This document shows positions 48,005-58,983 of a stretch of DNA of 64,000 bases, one piece after another. The stretch is taken from contig CM046836.1 in the NCBI GenBank assembly GCA_025618425.1, positions 13,028,074-13,092,073 on the forward strand. Direction: 5' to 3'. The first letter of the stretch is position 1; the number at the start of each line of letters is the position of its first letter. This stretch comes from Heliocidaris tuberculata. Lineage: Eukaryota > Echinodermata > Echinoidea > Camarodonta > Echinometridae. The notes under the pieces are model-generated. The model was given only the letters and a program-made list of their open reading frames with translations, was not told the origin of the DNA and ran no database searches. The translations under genes and the position numbers were made by a program.

Positions 48005-49578
48005 ATAATAATAATAATAATAATATTGAAAATAATAATTATAATGATAAACAAAGAAGTACCTTCACGGGTCTAAACTACTACCGGGGGCATAATCAGG
48101 GGCATATTTTTGTACTGTGCTTAATGTTAAGGTATGTCAGGGTGCCGACACCCCCCCCCCCCCCCCCCCCCAGTTTGTGGGATGACGTTTTTGCTCTTTA
48201 ATTTTAACTGCTTAAAGTATGGGCAATTCATGGTGGGTTTGATCCTAGAACAGGGAGCGGATGGAGAATTTTCAGAAAGGAGGAGGAGTGAGTGCAAAGA
48301 AAGAAGAGTACATCAAAATGTAGAAAGAAGGCAATACTAAAGAAAGAGAGAGGTATAGAGAGAATTAGAGAGAGTAAGAGATTTTAAAAAAGAGAGAAAG
48401 AGAGAGAGAGAGGATAACCTAAGAAGCACAACGGCGAAAACCATGGAGACAAGAAAAGCATTAAGGAATAGAAAAAAAAAATAGGAAGACGAACAGAATG
48501 ATGAAGAAAAGAGAACTCCGAGATATATTAATATTCACGATATATCAATATAGAAAAAGTGAGAAGAAAATTGTGACCACGAGGGAAGTCTTATACTGTC
48601 ATTTACGATACACCATATCTTGATTCACAAAATGTAAATGTTGACAAACGTGGCATAATGATGCGGAGACGAACCCCAAGCACGAGCACTGAAAACTTCA
48701 GACGCTCTCCCACGGGATCCTGACTATCTTCCCTCTCTACCACACGCCATGGTGTAAGAATAACGAGGACTTTATCATGATGCCATAACCTGTTATTCTC
48801 TCCCCTCGAATCCGAGACTTTTCCCTCCGGAAAAGAGCCTTCTTAATTTGTTAAAAGCCTAGAAAAAGGAGCTAGGTCGCCATGGCATCCATTACACTAA
48901 TTTTGGTGTTGTGTTGCGCCGCGGTCGAATTCTTTCTTTAGTAACCTGCGGCTGAGTCGACAAGAATGGCATGATTTTAGACGGCGTTTCAAACATTGCA
49001 GGCATTCCCATGAAATCCCTGTCATTATTACTTATTTTTACAGTAGATTTTGAAATGAAATTCCATCCACGGAAATAGACTATGAATAAAGATGACATAT
49101 TTTGCTGACAAATAAAACAGAGTTCGTGAGCACGGCTGAATAACAGTTGGCGGAAGCTCATTTTTCTGGTACATTCAATTATGATAGCAGTCCTCATTGC
49201 TGTTTTATAGATATCATCTTTTTTCTACCAGTATTTCGTTAATTTATTATTATTCATGAGTATTTATGAATAATAATAGTTCTGAGTAATTACATTTCAA
49301 CGACATTTCTTATGAATCGGACAGCATTTACATTGAATTACGTACTCAAAGAATACCTTATTGTTCTAAATTAAAAAACAAAAAACAAACAACAACAACC
49401 ACGGCCTAAATGTAAGGTGAATATAATTGAACATCATCTGATATTATCAATATTCTCCATTCATAATTATTTCCAAATTCTGCATTCCCCGTTCTCAGCG
49501 TCCCATAGCAAATCACTGATTATTCTTGTCTAACAACTTTTGAACTCTTTCTCTCAGTTTTTGCCGTATTCATAACTG

Positions 49579-49645
<67 letters not shown>

Positions 49646-51617
49646 CATAATGAAAATACACATTTCTTTTTTTGACTTTGTGAAACATCTAAACATTCAA
49701 TCATGTTTATGATCATTTCTAATATACAGGTTAATTCTCCGTTCTTTGATAGCTTTATATGTTTATAAATAATCATCAAGGTATGTACAATGAAAACACA
49801 TCCTAAAGAGTCTCTTGAATTAGTACGATAATGCTAATTCTATCGCCATCATACCAAAGAGAAGTAACTCCTTGATTACTATGACACGTGCAACAGTAAG
49901 TCATAACATTTTGGCAAACAATAATTATTTCAGTAAAAGACATTATCACACTCACATTTACATTTCATATATTTGTAATTAATGCTGTACATGTGAATGT
50001 CCAGATTCTACAGACACGAATTATATAAAAAGGAAAACATTACATTGATACTGTGAAAAGAAGTTATTCATGGAGTTTTACATTGACCTAATAAACTTTA
50101 TTTTTGCTACCTTTGTTATGAACATTTGTATTAGAAATGAATGCTAAGAACTATAGTGTTCTAGATGGAATATGTTGCCAAATCGCTTAAACACTTCAAT
50201 CTTTCGTTCACGTGTGCTGTATATATATATTTTTTTGTTCATGTTTTTGAACAGGTTGAAGGTCGTTTTTTTTTGTGTTTTTTTTTTTTTTGTTTTGTTT
50301 TGTTTTGTTTTTTTAGCGAAATGAGATTTGGTAATGATGGTATGAGGTTGAGGTCATATTTCATAAAGTTTATTTCTTGAGCTTTGATTCCTCAAAGATT
50401 TATAAACCATGCTGCTTACCTGTGGAAAATGTTGCTTCTTGATTGAGTGCAAAATAACTATTATATAGGGTACATTCAAGATGAATACATAAATTAATCA
50501 TTGTTGTCAATGAATTTGAATGAAAGGAAAGCAAGCATTTTGGAACGTTCTGAGGTGATCAGTGATTCAGAATTAATACTATATGTTACAGTACATGAAT
50601 GCTAAATTGGCCGTTCAGAAAAGTAATTTATAGTATATTTCTAATCCCTTTAAAATAAGATTTTCTTGCTGGTATTTTCGGACTTTGGTTTCCATCATTT
50701 TGCCACAGACATGACAGAAGGTAATATAAATTCATTTTCAAAATCTTGCGAGTAAACCTTATTTCTCTTATCATGCTTATGGGCTCCTGGGTTAGTATTT
50801 TTCACCTCGTTCACTAATTTTTACGGCAATACAGTGCGTCCCAGAAAAAAAGTTAACAGTTTGAAAAAGTCTACTCAAATAAATACTTCAAATTATTCTA
50901 AGGAAATTTTCATACCAATGGATAGCTTAGGGTCTCTGGACAAATACCAATTCTTGCCAAGTGTGAATTTTACACTCTTTCACAAAATTGGTTTTTGATC
51001 ACAAGTCAGATTTTTGGGGTGTTATTGCATAGGAGATACCCTAAGCTATCAACAGGAATGAAAATTTTTGGAAAATATTCTTAAATATTGATTTGGGGCG
51101 ACTTTTTCCAACTGTTAACATTTTTTTTTTTTTTTTTTTTTTTTTTGGGGGGGGCGCACTATATACATGTATTACAAATTAACCCGTCCAATCACTGGTG
51201 GTCTCTGCCAGTGAAGGATCAATTCGAGGATGAGTTACTTTTCTATCAAGATACATTACATTCTCTAACCTTCCCATTGTAAGATATATATGTGTGTGAA
51301 TTACATCCGTGTCGGCTTCTCCGACCATTTTGTTGCTTTGTTTTGTCTCAGTTACCCCGACGAACGATGGAAGTTACACTCGAATTTGACAGCATTTTGT
51401 CATGTTTCATGGAATACAATTCCACATTGTTCAAATAACAAATATGAAAATGAGACATTTATCAATATATGGCGGTGGTAACATGTAACATAATGCTGAG
51501 CGCACAAAGCACGACTTTGAACAAGGTATTATATCCATGCTTCAAGCATTCGAGCCGCAGAGAATGCCAGCTAGCATGGCTAGAGAGAGAGAGAGAGAGA
51601 GGGGGGGGGGGGGTGAG

Positions 51618-51664
<47 letters not shown>

Positions 51665-54600
51665 ACATTACTTCAGTGTATAGAAAATATACTCTCTTTA
51701 TTCATTTCTCTCCGCCGCTTTCCTTCATCTGAAAGCTTCAAGCCTGAAACTACGACAGACCGTTTATATCTTTATCATTTCTTACACAAGATATACATAA
51801 TATTCTGCTACACTGACCCCCTCCCCAAAAAAAAAAAATAGAAGGAAAAATACGGCAATTCATATCATAATAAAAAATGACAGCAAAAACAGTTGAAACA
51901 AATACCAGCAAACAAATAATCACTCTGAATTGAATCTTTTGGTCGTATATTACGTCTTTAAAAAAGGGGGCGGGAGGGGGGGGGGGGGGTCATCTCTTTT
52001 TAAAGCAGCTCTTCCGATAAGCATGAGAGACCCCAAACATTAACTCTTCCTGTTTATGCAAGTTTATGCCGCAAACATGGTAAATTGAAAACTGCAATGA
52101 ACTATCAGATATTATAATGAATTGTAACAAATATTGTACCCCAGTCATGTTTCGTTTTCCTACATGTCTGATAGAAATTAAGAATGACATTTTCTGTTAC
52201 CTTCCATTTTTACCCATCATATTTGAATGATTAGGATTTTATTCATTAAAAGGTAATATCGCATTTAATAGTCCACAAGTAAACCATAAGTAGACCACAA
52301 GCGGAATCATTTCGTCCCAAGAGTCGTATTCATATTAATTCCTTTCGTTGATGGTGAGTGATGATATAAAGTACTCTGAGAGACATACCTTCCAGAAAAA
52401 TTTCAGTGATCAGAATGCTATAGCTTATCGTACAAAACCATGTTTCAGTCCCACGAAATGAAGTAAAATGAGGCCTATTTACACCAACACCGCGATTAAA
52501 ATCCCGATGTTTAGACCATAGCTTGACCTAGTCAGCTTGACTTGCATGGCGTAAATGGGGAGGGGGGGGGGGGTGGAGGTGGGGGTATACATAACCAATT
52601 TTTGAGAGAGGGGAGGGCCTGTGCATATAAACCCCCTTTTTTAAGAGGAAAAATTGTTTTAAATCAACAAGCTGTTGAACATTTTGACAAAATATAATGT
52701 AAGTATATTAAAGGAGTGAAAATTTCTCCTTAAAATTCTATTAAATATACTAAACTTACTTTTAGAACGTCCTAAATGAGTCCGATTTTTTTTTTTTTTT
52801 TCTTATTCAAAATCTCATATCCATCTCCATTACGATTGTGTTTCCAGCGAGTGCAATCTCGGCACCTGATTGCAATCATTCTCCCCCCCCCCCCCCCCTA
52901 CTCCTCGGAACGGATTTACGCCACTGACTTGGTATAAATTTTGGTTTGAGCAGGTGGAAATTAATCCTGTACTGAATTAATAGCTTAGAGAAAGATATAA
53001 ACATAGACATATTATCTCTAAGATGAAAAACTAGATGATATCGGACATGCAAAAGGAGGGATATCAGCATCAGCATGGGACAAGAATATTTAGAAAGAAG
53101 TGTTCAGTGAAAGCAACATAAGTATCGAAATACACAATGAAAAAAAAAGAAGAAAAAAAATTAAAGATTTCTGACTGCGTTATACAAGTAAATTTTCTTT
53201 TTATTTCTTTTCTAAATAAAAGTATCCATTTCACATTACAGAAAAAATAATCGAAAGACGGAATATCATTTTATTAAAAAAAAAAAAATCTAAAATCTAA
53301 ACACGAAAACCCTTCTTAACCCTTTCAGGACAGGAATTATTTAAGGGCTAAATTGATCATATTTTGTTCTTCAAATTGGCAATAAAAATATTTTTCTTTT
53401 AGTGCTACATGGTTCTAATAAGGCGTGATTTTTTTTTAAAACAATACTCATGGTTAAAAATTTTGTTGAAAAGTTGAAAAATTGCCAATTTTGATGAAAA
53501 ACAATGATTTTGAACCTCTCAATGTGTTGCCAATTTAAGGATTTTAAATCTTATTCTCCTTTTTAAAATTCCTGGGATCAAACGCAATATTGTCATGTAA
53601 CAAAAATGGACAGAGTGTGTGCAGAAATTTTTGCTCTTTCTACTCATGTATCTGGTATATTTTTCAGGGCTCTGAATCAAAAGTTATTGAGCCCAACCAC
53701 AAAATGTGGTCAATTGTCTCGAAAGGGTTAAAGTCTGCCATAAATTCATCAGATCTTTAATATTGACACACTTTCTATTAGTCACGTTTGTCATCTAGGG
53801 TTTGAAAGTATGAATATAAAACAACGGTCGAGAGAAGGATGTGAATAGGTACTTGCGGCTAAATTTTGTCGTAAAATTGTAATGAACAGATGAAAGAGAT
53901 AAGTCAAATTGGAATTACAATGTATTTGAGTTGCAATGACACTAACTTGAGTATACTCTTTGAGCTGGCTGTAATGAACTAGATTTGAGTCGCAGCTGGA
54001 AACGAGACTTGACTCGACTCGGGACTCGACCCCTTGCACTCTACTTGACTCGAATACAATACTGTCACGCAAAAAAATGCAAACGTGTAATAAATTTGTA
54101 ACGATATTCTGTTCTTTATGATAAAATTATATTCTCTTCTATTCACCAGGTTTAAAGTCTAAGATTCAAATATTTCTCTTTCATGAAGCGCTGGATCTTA
54201 TTTTCCATATATATATATATGTATCAGTTATAATTTCCACTTGTACTACCAATTCATTCTATTGTATTGTGGACTATTTCGTTTTGTAGTTAGAAGGGAA
54301 TATTGTTTAACGTTTTATGTTGTGTACTTGTATTTTATGTAATAGGCAAAATTCTACAACTTGTAATAATTGCTTTCTTTGTAACAGAAGCTCTAGAGAA
54401 TATGAGTCTTTAGCTACTATAAATAATGAAGAATCTCTTCATGATAACAAAGTTTACACCCCTGATGAATTTTATGAGTCTACTAAACATCTTGATACTC
54501 GTTCTACAGTGACTTTATTTCATTTTAACTGCCGTAGTTTAAAGCGTAATTTTGATAATTTTGTTCATTGTGTTCAAACATTTTCTAGACCTATGTCGAT

Positions 54601-57600
54601 AATTGGGGTCACAGAAACATGGTTTAAGAGTGATGATGATGATACCTATTTTTCTCTTCCTCAGTATTCCTTCCTAAGTAATCCTCGACAAGGAAAAAGA
54701 GGGGGAGGCGTAGGAGTATTTATTTATGACAAAATAAGATTTAAAAGGAGACCAGACTTAGATGTGTTTACTGATGCTGTCGAGACTATATCCATTGAAG
54801 TATATAATAAAGTAAAGAATTATATAGTTCTTGTTATGTATAGACCACCACACCAAAGAGTACAATCATTTATTAATGATATACAAGCACCACTGAATGT
54901 TATCATGAATGAGAGAAAGGAGAGTATCATTATGGGCGATTTCAATGTTGATCTGTTGAAACTTGATGTTATCTCATATGTTAATGAATTTATTGATAAT
55001 TTTATTTCACTTTCTTACTTACCGCAAATATTCAATCCCACCCGAATTACCTCACATTCTGCGACTATCTTGGATAATTTTTTCTGTAATAATCCAGAAA
55101 AAGTTAAACTGAGTGGAATAATTATAACAGATGTCAGTGATCATCTTACCCCTTTTGTCATGATTTCATCTCAACCTGATACAAACGATTCCCAAATATT
55201 TTATTCTAAACGAGACTTCAGTGATGTTCACATCAATACTTTTTGTTCAAAATTGCAGTCTGTGAAGTGGGACTTTTTAGATCGTATTGATGATGTAAAT
55301 CAGAAGTATGAAAGTTTTATTGAAATATATGTTAAATTATATAACGAATGTTTCCAAGAGATAAAGATGAAAATAAAGAAACATGTAAATGTTAAACCTT
55401 GGATTACAATAGAAATTAAGAAAATGAGTAAACATAAATATATATTATATAAAAGATATCTTAGAAATCCTACAACCTATCGCAAAACTACTTATGTAAA
55501 TTTTAGAAATAGATTAAATAATTTGATACGTGATACAAAACGTAAGTATTATGATAATAAGTTTAATGATGTCATGAACAATGCGAAGAAAACATGGAAA
55601 ATTATAAATGCAGTTTTAAATAAAAGCAAAACTAAGAATGATATTGATGAAATTGAATATGAAGGTAAATCCATAAAGGATAAATCTCATATTGTAAATT
55701 TATTTAACGATTATTTTAGTACAGTTGGACAGAAAATCCATGATAAGTTGGATAGTGCAGGATGTACATCATTTAATAGTTATTTACAGGGATCTGTTTG
55801 TGAGTCTTTATTTTTTAGCCCTATTACAGAATCTACTATTATCAATATTGTATCATGTTTTGATGCAAGTAAGTCTCCTGGTTATGATGGAATAAGTGCT
55901 AAAATTGTTAAATCTTCTATTCATGCAATTGTATCTCCTTTGTGCAATATATTTAATTCTTCTCTTGAAAAGGGCATATTTCCTAATGCATTAAAAGTAG
56001 CTAAAGTTATACCAATATATAAGAATGGCAATAAAAGTATACTGAATAATTATAGACCAATATCTCTTTTATCAATATTTAGTAAAATATTAGAAAAAAT
56101 TGTTTACGATAAATTAATAACTTTTGTTAATAAACACAATATATTACACAAGAAACAATTTGGCTTTAGAAAAGGATACAGTACTACTCATGCATTAATC
56201 GAGTTAACAGATAAAATTGCCAAAGCTTTTGAAAAGAAACACATAGTGATAGGGCTTTTTTTAGACTTGTCAAAGGCGTTTGACTGTATTAACCATTCAA
56301 TTTTACTAAACAAACTGAAATATTATGGAATAAGGGGAAATGCAATACAGTGGTTTAAAAGTTATTTGTGCAATAGGAAGCAATATGTAACTGTTGACAA
56401 TTTTAATTCTGAATATAAAAATATTTCAGTAGGCGTACCTCAGGGATCTAATCTCGGGCCACTTTTATTTTTGCTTTATATTAATGATCTGCAATATGTT
56501 AGCAAAATTTTATCAGTAATTTTATTTGCAGACGACACAAGTTTATTTTTATCAGGTAAAGACCCAGTTGCATTAAATAATCTACTGAATTTAGAAATGA
56601 AAAAAATACAAACCTGGTTTACTGCTAATAAACTCTACATTAATCGCGATAAAACATGTTATATGATCTTTAAGAGTAGGAATTGTAGAATACAAGACAG
56701 TGAAATAAACATAGAGCTTAATAATGTAAGAATAAAGAGAGAAACCAGTACTAAATTTCTTGGCGTAATCATAGACGAAAACTTGAACTGGAAGGAACAT
56801 GTAAATTATATTGCTCTAAAAATATCAAAATCCATTGGAGTGTTAAATATTTTAAAACACATTTTACCTCTGAAGATTTTAACTAATTTGCACAACTGTT
56901 TGATTCTATCACATCTTATGTATTCTAATATTGTATGGGGCAGTTGTTCATCTTATTCCTTACAAAAATTGTTTTTATTACAAAAACGTGCAATACGAGC
57001 AATTTCCAAATCAAACTATTTAGCACATACCCAACCTTTGTTTAAAAAGTTAAAAATATTGAATATTTATGATATAAACAAATTACAACTAGCATCTTTT
57101 ATGTTTTCTTATTCTAAACAATTATTACCCAATAGCTTTGATGAATATTTTGAATATAATAGCAACATCAATAAGTATAACACAAGAAATGCCAATAAAA
57201 TGTATGTACCTTTCTATCATTTTAACTTTTCAAGAACTACAGTCAGTTTTAAAGGCCCACAGTCTTGGAATCTCTTGCCTAATGAATTCAAAGAAAGCTC
57301 AACTGTTCGTGCATTCAGGAAAAAATATAAATCTTATCTTCTTAATTTTGAGTAATTTAATTTCAATCTAACTGCCTTTTATGTAATTAATGTGATTAGT
57401 TATGTTGTGATTGTATATGTGATTATGTTACGTTAGTTTTATCTGAATTTTTTTTTTTTTTTTTATGTATTTTTTTTTTAAAGTGTGGTAAATTAGGGGA
57501 TTAACCTTGACAGGCCAATGGCCTTTGTTAATCCCTCACATCCTCCACACTTCATCTTTCTTTATATTGTCATGTACATAAATGTTGTTATTTTTAATAT

Positions 57601-58277
57601 GTTGTATATTATTCAATTTATATTGATTGTTGAATATTTTTTAAAGAGATGTGAAATAAAATTGAATAAAATTGAATTGAATTGAATATTAAGATGATGA
57701 AGTAGATACGTATGTGATGGATAGCAAAGAGAAATAATGAAATTTATTTGCATTTACCATGTTTACGTGTTTCTTGTGGGTTTTTTTTTTTCATCCCCGA
57801 ATTTTAGCTTACGGTTTTTGCCTGTGGCGGTTACGGTGAATTTTAGCCTCTTCATCTTTGGCATTTGCTTGTGATTTTATCATTTCCCACAAATATCACG
57901 CTTAACCACATACTGTTTAGTTAAGAATAAAATTGAATTTTTAATCAATATCGCATATAAACTATAACAATTAAGTAAACCCATTGACTACGGAATTCTT
58001 CAACTCTCACAGGCTTAATACAGGAGCCACCCGGTTCCCGTAGTCTATGGGTTAAAAGGGAGTCCCTCTCACTTCCTCTTCTTTCTTTCTTCCATTCTTT
58101 TTTCTAGCTCTCTCTTGCAAAGAAACACCAGGCTTTGTGTTGTAAATGCCATGACTAAAAAAATACAACTATAATTCACTATTATCTATAAACATGATAA
58201 AGCTTTCCTATTTTACCCAATCTTTTCCCATCTTCTCTCTTTCAGTATTTTCTCTTTCGCTCCAAACAGATGGAATA

Positions 58278-58310
<33 letters not shown>

Positions 58311-58920
58311 TCATCAGTTTTTCTGTTCCTATCTCTCCTCCCTTTTTCTCTCCCTTGCTCTCTCAAATCTTCCCATTAAATCGAATTTATGTAATGAGTA
58401 TCCAATTAGAATTCCTTGGTGATCAATGAATGACATATGACGAAAATAACAAGAAATATATGTAATCAGTTACATACCATTGTCACTAACCACAGCCTTG
58501 CTTCTGATAACCTTTTGTTATTCGTGGGTTTTTTTTTCACCGTGTGTTTTGAAAAGTTAGATACTACCTATTGGAAAATAATTTAATTAAAGACAATTTT
58601 ATTGATTCAACACAGATAACTACATGTCTTCAATGCTGCCGTATTTACCATAATGAGTACAAAAATATTTCTTTCTTGTAGTAGCAAGTACATGTAGTTA
58701 ATCTAGCAAAAACCTCCCAGCGTACATTTGTCTTTCATCATTCTGTCATTATGGTACAAGAACTTCACAATCTACACCATCAGTCATGTCAATCAAAATT
58801 TCAAAAAAAACATATCATTTTCGTGTAGAGAATTACAGAGCTGTGGTATAGGGACTGCTTTGTAATGTCTTTGTCTTCTTACCTTTTAAAAACTCCACTT
58901 TCCCCTTCTCTCCCCCTCTT

Positions 58921-58983
<63 letters not shown>

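Larger units (their letters stand above)
54317..57690 (+). mobile_element. CR1/jockey-group non-LTR retrotransposon (LINE)
   Basis: It comprises one long ORF, a 3' UTR with a nested hairpin (57,481-57,552), AATAAA-like sequence, and a short repeated tail of AATTG units ending at about 57,687. No ORF1 and no defined 5' UTR are visible upstream, so the element is probably 5'-truncated or its 5' end is unrecognised. It sits antisense in intron 1 of the C16orf89-like gene. Confidence 0.85.

Noticed and set aside
50420..50457. 38-nt minus-strand segment with acceptor and GTAAGC donor, first considered as an exon of the C16orf89-like gene
   Set aside because: Exon 1 (phase 1) joins exon 2 (phase 1) directly and gives the family-like GVKISN-DQL junction; this segment would need a phase-2 donor that was not found.
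52389..52417. Minus-strand candidate exon ending GAAG/GTATGT
   Set aside because: Phase does not fit between exons 1 and 2, and the short peptide has no family resemblance.
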